64,000 bases of DNA, taken from contig NZ_CP092415.1 in NCBI RefSeq assembly GCF_023716465.1, positions 3,573,501 to 3,637,500 of the forward strand. The letters are read 5' to 3'. The notes below the pieces were generated by a model. That model searched no databases and was not told where the DNA came from. It saw only the letters and a program-made list of their open reading frames with translations. The stretch is from Flagellimonas marinaquae (GTDB lineage Bacteria; Bacteroidota; Bacteroidia; Flavobacteriales; Flavobacteriaceae). This document shows positions 1 to 8,840 of the stretch, piece by piece; the stretch's first letter is position 1; the number at the start of each line of letters is the position of its first letter. Both the position numbers and the translations under genes were made by a program.

Positions 1-1828
1 AAGTATCCATTTCCCCAAAATTCTTCAATGCTTCCGGCAGCTCAATGGAATAAACGGGAATTGAATCACTTTGAATATCCGAACTATGTCTCCACCCAAG
101 TACCAAAGCATTGTTTTGCTGACTACCACCGTCTCTGGCCAATAATTCCATTTCCCGCCAAATGTTAAAATGTTCGGCATTGAGTTTTATACCATCCAAT
201 CCATTGGAAAGGTCCAAATCCCTTTCAAAATCCACCAGAACATTTTTAAAATTGTCCGCATACTGAATTCTATAAGTTTCTTTAGGCAACCAATTATGGA
301 TCAGTTCCATATTCTTGAACATTGGCAAATAACTTTTGTTCTTCTTAAGAACAACTTCGGCAAAAGCACCAATATATACCTTGGCAACTTTTCGCTGTTC
401 CTCTCCTGTTACCAATGGGGTAAGGTTGAGCAACCATTTCATAGGTGCTCCAAAGTCCGAGCGGCCCCAAGTGGAGTTAAACTGACCGTGATTTGCATGA
501 TTCATATACAGCCCAGCCTTAAATCCATCGAAACCTTCCGAAAACTGCAAACGATGGTATGGCCTCATACCCCAGAAACTGGTTTCATCCGAGTCATATG
601 CTCCTTGAATGGACAAATAATTAATGTCGGTCAAACTAATCTCTCGATCGTACCTGTAATCCGTTGGAGCAATGCTGATCACACCTTTTATCCCAAATCC
701 AAAATCGAACTGTTCATTACCATTATCCGGAAATCTGTCCAGTTGGTTAAAAGCAGCAGCAATGGATACCGCCTCCCCTCCCCTGGAATGTCCTACAAGG
801 ACGACGTTGTCCAAATCCACTTTACCAGCCAAACCCGATGTAGTGTTTTGGTTCCATTTGCTCCATTGTTCCAAATGTTTGAGCAATAACCAACCACGAA
901 CCGGCATTTCTTTTCCTCTAAAGTCCCCGGACCAGTGTCCATTGATAAAATTTTGATCTACAGAAACACCAATAATTCCCCTGCTTGCCAGCAATTCCCC
1001 AAGGTAGGCATAGCCTCCATCGGAATAGTCGAGCATGCTGTGGTTCCCATGCACCATCATAACCATAGGGAAAGGCCCAGTGCCTTTGGGCATATACACA
1101 CGGGCATTCAACGGAAAACTGTCCACACCGAAACCCCAATATTTTTCGCGCCACTTTTTCTTTTTGCCCTTCCATTCTGGTAGCAGTAAAGATGCATCTA
1201 CGGTAGGGGTTTTTATTTTTGCCCCCTCCGCATATTCTAATCTTTTGGAATCCGTTCCACTGCCATATGTAAAGACTTCAACTTCATAATTCCCCTTGGT
1301 CGAAGGGTCATCGACTCCCATATCGCTGAGTGTAGTGATTCCTTCACCATCAATTACCTGTGTGGATTCCGAGTAAGGGTCACCATCCAAAGAATTGAAT
1401 CCATAAAATCCAAAAGCAACTAGTATAATGCTCGAAACCACAAGAATACCTCCTACTTTCACATTCTGTTTTTGAATGATTTGCCAAATACCCGTTGTGA
1501 ATAAAATCAAACAGACAAGACCAAACAACACCAAACTATAAAACAGTAGGGATGGCCAACCAAAAGCATACATCCTCATAATTACTAGAGAAATTAAACC
1601 TGCCAACACCGACGTAAAAAAAGGAAGCGGTATTTTTTTGAACAACGGAACCAGCCAACTGAGCAGTAGTTTTATAATGACCAGCAGAACAGCTCCAATG
1701 AGTATTCCCAAAACCATCGTGACCCAAGCAGGGTACCCGATGGCATAGTGATAACCGGCAACCCCGAATAAGATTACAATTAGTAGGGCAACAGCTAAAA
1801 AAACAGGTTTTAAAAAGAGGTTTTTCAT
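1..1828 (-). CDS. Membrane-anchored alpha/beta hydrolase (3' end outside window)
   Basis: The frame is open from the ATG at 1828 down to base 1, so about 609 residues are visible and the C-terminus lies beyond the left edge. The first 145 residues form about five hydrophobic segments (near 7-27, 34-56, 66-84, 90-110 and 125-142). A soluble hydrolase domain follows, with a HGNHS motif typical of the oxyanion region and the nucleophile elbow GHSRGG with Ser348. This resembles the chlorophyllase/BD-FAE/PET-hydrolase-like alpha/beta hydrolases, which cleave esters. The substrate cannot be told from sequence. The membrane part suggests that the catalytic domain is tethered to the inner membrane. 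It stands alone behind the helicase gene with a 141-bp gap. The family call is firm; the reaction is inference. Confidence 0.85.
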   Translation of the reverse strand, partial: MKNLFLKPVFLAVALLIVILFGVAGYHYAIGYPAWVTMVLGILIGAVLLVIIKLLLSWLVPLFKKIPLPFFTSVLAGLISLVIMRMYAFGWPSLLFYSLVLFGLVCLILFTTGIWQIIQKQNVKVGGILVVSSIILVAFGFYGFNSLDGDPYSESTQVIDGEGITTLSDMGVDDPSTKGNYEVEVFTYGSGTDSKRLEYAEGAKIKTPTVDASLLLPEWKGKKKKWREKYWGFGVDSFPLNARVYMPKGTGPFPMVMMVHGNHSMLDYSDGGYAYLGELLASRGIIGVSVDQNFINGHWSGDFRGKEMPVRGWLLLKHLEQWSKWNQNTTSGLAGKVDLDNVVLVGHSRGGEAVSIAAAFNQLDRFPDNGNEQFDFGFGIKGVISIAPTDYRYDREISLTDINYLSIQGAYDSDETSFWGMRPYHRLQFSEGFDGFKAGLYMNHANHGQFNSTWGRSDFGAPMKWLLNLTPLVTGEEQRKVAKVYIGAFAEVVLKKNKSYLPMFKNMELIHNWLPKETYRIQYADNFKNVLVDFERDLDLSNGLDGIKLNAEHFNIWREMELLARDGGSQQNNALVLGWRHSSDIQSDSIPVYSIELPEALKNFGEMDT

Positions 1829-1969
1829 CTGGTGAGTGGTTGGTTTGGTGGTTAAATTCAAAATATAAGCTCTGAATTTAATCAATTTTATCCACTCACA
1901 AATTTTATGTCATTCTTTAAAAACCCACAAATCAATGGTGTTCTTTTTAAAGCGAAGTACAAAACTGGA

Positions 1970-4339
1970 TCAAGCGTTGTCCAGCACCTCCAATTTGGCA
2001 AAACGTAGCAGCAGTTTTTTAATGCCACCTTGATCAAAACCGATTTCCGCTTTTCTATCGTTGCCAACACCTTCGATATTCAATATTTTGCCTCTCCCGA
2101 ACCGGGTATGGTTCACTCTGGCCCCTACAACTATTCCGGGGTCTATATCGGCCGAACTGGTGGGTGAAGATATCTCTGGTTTCAGCTTTCTCAATTTTCT
2201 AAGCTGATCCTCGTTGGGTTTTTGCACACTTGGCGGGGTACCGTTCTTCGGTTTCATTTGTCGAAGTTTACTTTTATCCACCTCTCCAAAAATATTTTTA
2301 TCGATCATGGATTTATATCGGTACCCATCGTTTACAGGAGTCAGGTTTTCTACATATTTCTCCTCGATCTCCTCCAAAAACCTACTGGGTTCGGCATCTA
2401 TTAATTTACCCCATCGGTATCGGTTTTGGGTATAGGTCAAGAAAGCCTGTTTTTCGGCCCGGGTGAGTGCCACATAGAACAATCTTCTCTCCTCTTCAAG
2501 CTCACTTCGTGTATTCATGCTCATCGCGGATGGAAACAGATCTTCCTCCATCCCCACAATATATACATACGGAAATTCCAGTCCTTTTGCCAAATGGATG
2601 GTCATTAAAGCCACCCTATCGTCATCCTCAACATCTTTGTCCATGTCTGTTGCCAGGGCCACATCTTCCAAAAACTCGGTCAAACTCCCCGTAGCATCAG
2701 CAATTTCTTTTTGCCCTTCCACGAAGTCCTTGATTCCGTTCAAGAGTTCCTCAATATTCTCCATTCGGGCAATCCCTTCTGGGGTACCGTCCTTTTTAAA
2801 CTCCAATAGCAAGCCTGTTTTTTTGGACACATGTTCGGCTAGGGCAAACGCATCCGACCCCTCGTTCATGATCTGAAAACTTTTGATCATGGTAACAAAA
2901 TCCGTCAGTTTACGCTTGGTTCCGGCATTAATGTTCAGGTTGAGCCGGTCCAGGTTGTCCATTACCTCATAAATAGATCGTCCGTAATGGTTGGCAGCGA
3001 CCACAAGCTTATCGATAGTTGTCTGGCCAATCCCCCTTGTAGGAAAGTTGATCACACGTTTTAGGGCTTCCTCGTCTTTTGGATTGATGACAAGCCGTAA
3101 ATAGGCCAAAACGTCCTTGATTTCTTTTCTTTGATAGAAAGACAAGCCCCCATAAATTCGATAGGGAATATCCCGTTTTCGTAGGGCATCCTCTATGGCC
3201 CTGGATTGTGAATTGGTCCGGTACAGCACGGCAAATTCTCCATTTTGCATTTGATGCTGCATCTTGTTCTCAAAAATGGATCCTGCCACATAACGTCCTT
3301 CTTCTGCATCGGTGGGGCTGCGATGTATTTTTATGAGACCACCATCGTCGTTGGAGGTCCATACATTTTTCTCCAACTGGTTCTTGTTGTTCGCAATTAT
3401 GGAGTTGGCCGCATTTACAATGTTCTTGGTAGATCTATAATTTTGCTCCAAACGGTACACGGCCACATTGTCGTAATCGCGCTGAAAGTTAAGGATGTTG
3501 CTGATATTCGCTCCTCGGAAAGAATAGATACTCTGCGCATCGTCTCCTACCACGCAAATATTTTGATACCTATCCGAAAGTGCTTTTACGATCAAATACT
3601 GGGAGTGGTTGGTATCTTGGTACTCATCTACCAAAATATATCTAAAACGGTCCTGATATTTCATCAACACCTCGGGAAAACGGGTCAATAACTCATTGGT
3701 GCGCAAGAGCAGGTCGTCAAAATCCATAGCACCGGCCTTAAAGCAGCGATCCACATAATTTTGATAAATTTCTCCCAGCCTTGGCCGTTTGGCCATGGCG
3801 TCGGCCTCCATCAGCTCAGGATTTTGAAAATAGGCCTTTACCGTAATGAGACTGTTCTTATAGGACGAAATTCGGTTCTGGACTTGCTTATATTTGTAAA
3901 TATCCTTATCCAGCCCCATTTCTTTAATAATCGATGCGATCAAACGTTGCGAATCTTGCGTGTCGTATATGGTAAAATTGCTCGGGAATCCAAGTTTATC
4001 GCCATCATATCGCAATAATTTGGCAAAAACGGAGTGGAACGTCCCCATCCATAAGTTTTTGGTCTCGGAGTTCCCAACTATGGTCGCAATCCGCTTTTTC
4101 ATTTCGCGAGCCGCCTTATTGGTAAAGGTCAGTGCCAAAATATTAAAAGAGTCTACCCCCTGTTCCATTAGGTGGGCGATCCTGTAGGTAAGCACTCGGG
4201 TCTTTCCGGAACCGGCACCGGCAATTACCATTAATGGTCCATCTTTGTGCAGTACGGGGGCCCGCTGCGCATCGTTCAATTCATCTATAAAATTACTCAA
4301 GGGCCAGAAGCTTTTAAAAGTAGGTGTGAAATTAGCCAT
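1970..4339 (-). CDS. ATP-dependent DNA helicase, UvrD/PcrA family
   Basis: This is a superfamily 1A 3'-5' DNA helicase of 789 residues, close to the usual length for PcrA/UvrD. Walker A (AGAGSGKT) ends at residue 47. Later motifs include DEYQDTN (Walker B), VVGDDAQSIYSFRGA, LEQNYRS, the VALMTIHLAKGLEF motif and VALTRAEKQ. The last 40 residues form the small Tudor-like domain typical of PcrA (ending IGFDQGGIKKLLLRFAKLEVL without internal gaps). The expected role is nucleotide excision repair, removal of RecA or stalled polymerase, and replication restart in the cytoplasm. The start at 4339 leaves about 20 residues before the conserved LNDAQRAPV motif, as in homologues. The gene is divergent from the DsrE-like gene across 101 bp. 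I cannot separate the names uvrD and pcrA here. Confidence 0.95.
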   Translation of the reverse strand: MANFTPTFKSFWPLSNFIDELNDAQRAPVLHKDGPLMVIAGAGSGKTRVLTYRIAHLMEQGVDSFNILALTFTNKAAREMKKRIATIVGNSETKNLWMGTFHSVFAKLLRYDGDKLGFPSNFTIYDTQDSQRLIASIIKEMGLDKDIYKYKQVQNRISSYKNSLITVKAYFQNPELMEADAMAKRPRLGEIYQNYVDRCFKAGAMDFDDLLLRTNELLTRFPEVLMKYQDRFRYILVDEYQDTNHSQYLIVKALSDRYQNICVVGDDAQSIYSFRGANISNILNFQRDYDNVAVYRLEQNYRSTKNIVNAANSIIANNKNQLEKNVWTSNDDGGLIKIHRSPTDAEEGRYVAGSIFENKMQHQMQNGEFAVLYRTNSQSRAIEDALRKRDIPYRIYGGLSFYQRKEIKDVLAYLRLVINPKDEEALKRVINFPTRGIGQTTIDKLVVAANHYGRSIYEVMDNLDRLNLNINAGTKRKLTDFVTMIKSFQIMNEGSDAFALAEHVSKKTGLLLEFKKDGTPEGIARMENIEELLNGIKDFVEGQKEIADATGSLTEFLEDVALATDMDKDVEDDDRVALMTIHLAKGLEFPYVYIVGMEEDLFPSAMSMNTRSELEEERRLFYVALTRAEKQAFLTYTQNRYRWGKLIDAEPSRFLEEIEEKYVENLTPVNDGYRYKSMIDKNIFGEVDKSKLRQMKPKNGTPPSVQKPNEDQLRKLRKLKPEISSPTSSADIDPGIVVGARVNHTRFGRGKILNIEGVGNDRKAEIGFDQGGIKKLLLRFAKLEVLDNA

Positions 4340-4440
4340 AAATGATCTTTTGCTAAAATCTAGCTTTCAATTTTTATAAACAGTGTTTTCGGAATTGGAT
4401 GTAATTTTGAATATATTTAACAACTCAACTTATTTTGCTA

Positions 4441-4980
4441 ATGAATTTTCAAAGATTACCCCTGTTCGTTTTAATTCTGTTTACATTTTATGGATATTCC
4501 CAATCTACCAAGGCCGGCCCGATCATTGAAGATTATGGTGCGGTATGGGAGATAGACAATCCTGATTTTGGGACCGAAACAACACAGGAGTTCAAAGTAG
4601 CTTTTGATGTAAAGGATGGGCCTGAGTCGGATACCGAATTAAATCGAAATATCAATACGGTTGCGCGTTTTTTAAACATGCATGCCCAGAGCGGCGTACC
4701 GGTTTCTCAAATAAAAGCAGCACTAATAGTCCACGGAACTGCCGCAAGAAACTTATTAACGAACGAAGCCTACAAAAAAAGGTATGAAGCAGCCAACCCG
4801 AACCTTGAACTTGTTAAAAGTTTATTGGATGCGGGTGTGGAAGTAATCATGTGCGGACAATCTTCCAAAACCAGAAGTCTTCCGAAGGAAGAATTGATTC
4901 CCGGAGTCAAGATTGCCCTCTCTGCAATGACGGCAAATATCCAGTTGCAGAACAATGGATATAGGCCTATTAAATTATAA
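4441..4980 (+). CDS. Secreted DsrE/DsrF-like family protein
   Basis: This protein has 179 residues. The N-terminus (MNFQRLPLFVLILFTFYGYS followed by Q) reads as a Sec signal peptide, so the product should be periplasmic. The mature part resembles DsrE/DsrF/TusD-type sulfur-relay folds: a central AALIVHGTAARNLL strand-helix, and a V-E-V-I-M-C-G-Q-S segment carrying the single conserved cysteine, where sulfur carriers hold their active Cys. Exported DsrE-like proteins are common in Bacteroidota, but their function is unknown. I chose the ATG at 4441; an in-frame TTG at 4435 adds only two residues. It lies 15 bp upstream of the M20 amidohydrolase gene on the same strand and is probably co-transcribed with it. 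Sulfur carriage is inferred from the fold only. Confidence 0.75.
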   Translation: MNFQRLPLFVLILFTFYGYSQSTKAGPIIEDYGAVWEIDNPDFGTETTQEFKVAFDVKDGPESDTELNRNINTVARFLNMHAQSGVPVSQIKAALIVHGTAARNLLTNEAYKKRYEAANPNLELVKSLLDAGVEVIMCGQSSKTRSLPKEELIPGVKIALSAMTANIQLQNNGYRPIKL

Positions 4981-4995
4981 CCAACCTATTCAATT

Positions 4996-6282
4996 ATGAA
5001 AAAAATACTACTACTTGCACTATGCTCCGCAAGTTTAACCGTGTATGGCCAAGACCATGGGCTCGAAAAAGACATTGCCGCTGTTGAATCAAAAGTAATC
5101 GAGTGGCGCCGGGATTTTCACCAAAATCCGGAATTGAGCAACAGGGAATTTAAAACCGCCGAAAAAATTGCCAAGCATCTAAAATCCTTAGGAATCGATG
5201 TTCAAACCGGAGTGGCCCATACAGGTGTAGTAGGTCTTTTAAAAGGTGACCACCCGGGTAAAGTAGTGGCCCTTAGGGCTGATATCGATGCGCTGCCTGT
5301 TACCGAAAGAAACGATCTTCCCTACAAATCTGAAGTCACCTCGGAATTTTTGGGACAGGAAGTCGGGGTAATGCACGCTTGCGGGCACGACACCCATATC
5401 GCAATTATGATGGGGGTAGCTGAAGTCTTATCCAACAATAAGGACAAAATTCATGGAACCATCAAATTTATATTCCAACCGGCCGAAGAAGGTGCCCCTC
5501 CGGGAGAAGAAGGTGGCGCAGAACTTATGGTGAAAGAAGGAGTTCTCGAAAACCCCAATGTGGATGCCATTTATGGTTTGCACATTGGTTCCTACCTGCC
5601 TGTTGGCCATATTGCATATAAACCAGGAGGCGCTTTGGCAGCAGCACAGCGTTTTGTTGTAAAGATAAAAGGAAAACAATCGCACGGCTCACAACCTTGG
5701 GGCGGTGTAGATCCCATTTATGTGGCTTCCAAAATAGTAGATGGCTTTCAATCCATTATTAGCCGAGAATTGGAATTGACCAAGGAGGCGGCCGTAATCA
5801 CGGTAGGAAAGATTTCTGGTGGTGTTCGTAACAATATCATTCCGGAAAGTGCCGAATTGGTTGGAACCATCCGAACGTTGGATTACGATATGCAAAAGCA
5901 GGTAAATACAAGAATGAAGGAAATGGCAGAGACCATCGCCAAAGCCTACAGAGCCGAAGCCACAGTGGAAATAGCCAAAGGTGTGCCAATCACTTACAAT
6001 GACCCAGACCTTACCGCAAGCTCACTCTCCAGCCTTCAAGAAGTAGCAGGTACAGAAAATGTACACTTGATCAAAGCAATTACAGGAGCTGAGGATTTTT
6101 CTTTTTATCAGGAAAAAATACCCGGCTTCTTTTATATTTTGGGTGGAAAAGACCCCAATGCCGGCCCAGACGAACACTTTCCCCATCATACCCCAGATTT
6201 TAAAATTGATGATAGCGGACTTCAATTGGGCGTTAAGGCCATGACTGAAATTGCACTGGATTACCTGGACAGAAGCAAATAA
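4996..6282 (+). CDS. Exported M20 family metal-dependent amidohydrolase
   Basis: This is a 428-residue member of the M20D amidohydrolases (hippurate hydrolase, N-acyl amino acid amidohydrolase, IAA-amino acid hydrolase type). A signal peptide is visible (about 20 residues ending VYGQ), so it should act in the periplasm. Metal-binding motifs include ADIDALPV, MHACGHDTHIA, the AEEG segment with its following glutamate, GLHIG, and GAEDFSFYQ near the C-terminus. Such enzymes remove acyl groups from N-acylated amino acids. The exact substrate cannot be predicted. It follows the exported DsrE-like gene by 15 bp. A strong hairpin just downstream (6302-6346) probably ends this two-gene transcript. 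Confidence 0.88.
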   Translation: MKKILLLALCSASLTVYGQDHGLEKDIAAVESKVIEWRRDFHQNPELSNREFKTAEKIAKHLKSLGIDVQTGVAHTGVVGLLKGDHPGKVVALRADIDALPVTERNDLPYKSEVTSEFLGQEVGVMHACGHDTHIAIMMGVAEVLSNNKDKIHGTIKFIFQPAEEGAPPGEEGGAELMVKEGVLENPNVDAIYGLHIGSYLPVGHIAYKPGGALAAAQRFVVKIKGKQSHGSQPWGGVDPIYVASKIVDGFQSIISRELELTKEAAVITVGKISGGVRNNIIPESAELVGTIRTLDYDMQKQVNTRMKEMAETIAKAYRAEATVEIAKGVPITYNDPDLTASSLSSLQEVAGTENVHLIKAITGAEDFSFYQEKIPGFFYILGGKDPNAGPDEHFPHHTPDFKIDDSGLQLGVKAMTEIALDYLDRSK

Positions 6283-6301
6283 TATCCGATTATAATTAAA
6301 C

Positions 6302-6346
6302 AAGTCCCAATATTCACCAACATTTGGAAATTGAATATTGGGGCTT
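6302..6346 (+). terminator. Hairpin terminator between the M20 gene and the GltS-like gene
   Basis: The arms 6302-6316 and 6332-6346 are complementary over 15 bp with one G-U pair (AAGTCCCAATATTCA against TGAATATTGGGGCTT). An inner CCAA/TTGG stem lies in the loop. It sits 20 bp past the M20 stop codon. An in-frame TTG at 6324 falls inside this hairpin, which argues that the next gene starts at the ATG at 6378 instead. The U-tract is weak, so this could also be an RNA 3'-end stabiliser. Confidence 0.65.
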
Positions 6347-6377
6347 CATATTTGTAACTATACTTTATACGACGTCA

Positions 6378-7949
6378 ATGGAAGCATTTCTTGATTTTTT
6401 TGCCGGAATGCCCTGGTGGGCTTGGGTATTACTATTTCTGGTTTTGGTCGCTATTCGGGACATTTTTCTTCAGAAAGCCCATACGATCAGTCACAATTAC
6501 CCTATAGTTGGACATTTACGGTATTGGCTCGAAAGTATAGGTCCGGAAATGCGACAGTATTTTGTGGCCAACAATAGGGAAGAACTGCCTTTTAACCGGA
6601 TTGAACGCAGCTGGATCTATGCTTCGGCAAAAAAAGAAAATAATTATGAAGGCTTTGGCACCGATAGGGACATCTACAAACACCAACATATTTTTATAAA
6701 GAATGCGATGATCGGTTTCCAAATGCCGGAAAACCATCCAAACCACGCACATCCCTACTTTTTACCCTGCGCCAAAGTGATGGGCGCCCATAATAAACGA
6801 AGAAAACCCTATCGACCCGCGTCCATTATCAATGTTTCGGCCATGAGTTTTGGTTCTTTGTCCGCCGCAGCCATCGAATCTTTGAACCGCGGTGTGGAAA
6901 AGTGCGGAGCCTACCATAATACGGGAGAAGGTGGCCTATCCCCCTATCACAAACAAGGAGGGGACGTTATTTTTCATTTTGGGACAGGATATTTTGGTGT
7001 CCGCTCAAAAGATGGTGGGTTTTCCATGGAAAAACTTAAAATTTTGGTAGATGAAAACCCATGCATCAAAGCTATAGAAATAAAACTTTCGCAAGGTGCC
7101 AAACCCGGAAAAGGGGGTGTTCTGCCAGGATCTAAGATTACCCCGGAACTAGCGGAAATCCGAGGTGTTGAGGTTGGCAAGGACGTAATTTCTCCTCCCA
7201 CTCACAAAGCATTTTCCACAATTCCGGAGTTAATGGACTTTATTGAATCCATTGCCGAGGAAACAGGATTGCCCGTAGGAATTAAGGGCGCCATCGGGAA
7301 AATAGACCAATGGCAAGAACTTGCCGATTTGATGAAGAAAACGGGCAAAGGCCCTGACTTTATTACCATTGATGGTGGCGAAGGGGGAACCGGAGCTGCC
7401 CCTCCGAGCTTTGCCGATCATGTATCGCTACCGTGGTCCTACGGATTTTCATCGGTGTACAAATTGTTCTTGGAACATGGATTAACAGATAGGATCGTGT
7501 TTATCGGAAGTGGAAAATTGGGCTTTCCTGGAAAAGCAGCAATGGCATTTGCCATGGGTGCGGATTGCATTAATGTTGCCCGAGAGGCCATGATGAGCAT
7601 CGGATGTATTCAGGCACAGGTATGCCATACCAATAGGTGCCCTGCTGGTGTCGCCACACAGAGTAAATGGCGCCAGAGCGGGATCAATATCCCTTTAAAA
7701 TCCGATAGGCTGGCACAATACTTTAACACTTTTAAAAAAGAATTTTTGGAAATTACCCATGCTGCCGGTTACGAGCATCCTTGTCAATTTAATATGGAAG
7801 ATGTCCAGGTAAATGTGGATGATGATTATCTTAGCAGCGACATTAGAAGAGTGTACAAATATCAAAAAGAGAAAGTACCTTTTAATTCCATGCAAGAATT
7901 TTACGAATGTGAGCACCTTGGTGGAAAAGCAGCAATGGAAAAAGTTTAA
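6378..7949 (+). CDS. Membrane-anchored FMN-binding glutamate synthase-like protein
   Basis: This is a 523-residue protein of the glutamate-synthase large-subunit FMN-domain family (GltS domain 2). It starts with a hydrophobic anchor (GMPWWAWVLLFLVLVAI) and then a TIM-barrel flavin domain. Glycine-rich flavin motifs (GDVIFHFGTGYFG; TIDGGEGGTGAAPPSFADH) and the three-cysteine iron-sulfur motif CIQAQVCHTNRC are present. It lacks both the glutaminase domain and the C-terminal GXGXG domain of true GltB, and no gltD gene is nearby. It therefore cannot be a complete glutamate synthase. Stand-alone forms are widespread and mostly uncharacterised. I start it at the ATG at 6378, because the upstream TTG at 6324 lies inside a terminator hairpin. 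Confidence 0.85.
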   Translation: MEAFLDFFAGMPWWAWVLLFLVLVAIRDIFLQKAHTISHNYPIVGHLRYWLESIGPEMRQYFVANNREELPFNRIERSWIYASAKKENNYEGFGTDRDIYKHQHIFIKNAMIGFQMPENHPNHAHPYFLPCAKVMGAHNKRRKPYRPASIINVSAMSFGSLSAAAIESLNRGVEKCGAYHNTGEGGLSPYHKQGGDVIFHFGTGYFGVRSKDGGFSMEKLKILVDENPCIKAIEIKLSQGAKPGKGGVLPGSKITPELAEIRGVEVGKDVISPPTHKAFSTIPELMDFIESIAEETGLPVGIKGAIGKIDQWQELADLMKKTGKGPDFITIDGGEGGTGAAPPSFADHVSLPWSYGFSSVYKLFLEHGLTDRIVFIGSGKLGFPGKAAMAFAMGADCINVAREAMMSIGCIQAQVCHTNRCPAGVATQSKWRQSGINIPLKSDRLAQYFNTFKKEFLEITHAAGYEHPCQFNMEDVQVNVDDDYLSSDIRRVYKYQKEKVPFNSMQEFYECEHLGGKAAMEKV

Positions 7950-7992
7950 TGATCCAAACCCAAATAATTTTAAATATACAATTACGCTACTT

Positions 7993-8766
7993 ATGAAAAA
8001 AAGTTTACTCCCAATCCTATTTTTAGTTGTTTCGACAAGTACATTTTCTCAACGAAAAAGTGAACTATTTGCCGAAATCGATACCCTTAAAAGTAGAATC
8101 TCTCAAGTAGAACAGGAATTGGCAAAGGCAAAACGAGAAATATCATCCAGCAGTGCCGAAGCCGAGGCCCTTAAAACAGAAAATGCAAGTTTACGAGATG
8201 CCAATGCCACCCTTTTGGGCAACTTGAGCAACTTTTCGGAACTATCCAAACAAAACTCAGAAAACGTTAACAAGGCCATGGCGGCCCTCGCTAGAAAAGA
8301 AAAGCAACTTAGTGGTATCAATGACATGATATCCGCCAACGACTCGACAGCCATTGTGTCTTTGACACGGATAAAACAAACCTTGGGAGAAAATGCCAAA
8401 GTAGCTGTAGAAGGAGGTATAATTAGCGTTAGTAGCAGTTTAAAAATTCTTTTTGGCTCCGATACATCGTCCGAATTGACAGCGGAGGGAAAAACCTGGT
8501 TGGCCGGAATAGCCAATATTATTAAAAGCAACCCCAATTTTAAGGCCGAAGTGGAGGGATTGAACATTACAGGTGAATTCGGATCAACGTACAATCAAGT
8601 GGCATCGGTAGCTACGGAACTGGTGACGAATTTGGAAATCCCAGCAGAGAACATTGCAATTTCTGCAAAAGATGGCAATTTCAAAGAAGGAATCAATATT
8701 AAGCTCCAGCCCAACTACAAAGCATTTTACGCACAGGCCAAAGAAAGCGCCAAGGCAGCGCAATAA
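7993..8766 (+). CDS. Exported coiled-coil protein with degenerate OmpA-like C-terminus
   Basis: This protein has 257 residues. It begins with a signal peptide (MKKSLLPILFLVVSTSTFSQ). Residues about 22-110 are rich in K, E, A and L with heptad spacing, suggesting a long coiled coil. The C-terminal part contains a stretch resembling the start of OmpA/MotB peptidoglycan-binding domains (LFGSDTSSELTAEGKTWL, then a helix and an AEVEGL strand). The peptidoglycan signature NxxLSxxRA is not present in its usual place. It may sit in the periplasm or on the outer membrane. The open frame reaches back to 7813 into the preceding gene, but the ATG at 7993 is followed directly by the signal peptide. The function is unknown. 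Confidence 0.75.
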   Translation: MKKSLLPILFLVVSTSTFSQRKSELFAEIDTLKSRISQVEQELAKAKREISSSSAEAEALKTENASLRDANATLLGNLSNFSELSKQNSENVNKAMAALARKEKQLSGINDMISANDSTAIVSLTRIKQTLGENAKVAVEGGIISVSSSLKILFGSDTSSELTAEGKTWLAGIANIIKSNPNFKAEVEGLNITGEFGSTYNQVASVATELVTNLEIPAENIAISAKDGNFKEGINIKLQPNYKAFYAQAKESAKAAQ

Positions 8767-8805
8767 CCTATTAAAAAAATACTTTTTAGAATTTTGATGC
8801 GTTGT

Positions 8806-8839
8806 AGGTAGTGTAAAATCAACAAAAACCAAACTACCT
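8806..8839 (+). promoter_or_regulatory. Inverted repeat in the 5' leader of the small membrane protein gene
   Basis: AGGTAGT at 8806-8812 is complementary to ACTACCT at 8833-8839, which ends one base before the start codon at 8841. The 20-base loop is A-rich. If transcribed, it would fold next to the initiation site and could affect translation. Only 7 bp pair, so chance is possible. Confidence 0.3.
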
Positions 8840-8840
8840 T

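Noticed and set aside
170..889. Plus-strand open frame of 239 codons at the left edge
   Set aside because: It is antisense to the alpha/beta hydrolase, whose minus-strand frame contains GHSRGG and membrane helices; the plus-strand protein has no recognisable features.
2214..4187. Several plus-strand open frames over the helicase
   Set aside because: They mirror the UvrD/PcrA coding frame and show no family motifs.
6324..6377. TTG start giving 18 more residues on the glutamate-synthase-like protein
   Set aside because: The TTG lies inside a 15-bp hairpin and the added residues are antisense-like copies of its stem.
7813..7992. N-terminal extension of the coiled-coil protein
   Set aside because: It overlaps the preceding gene and would bury the signal peptide that starts at 7993.
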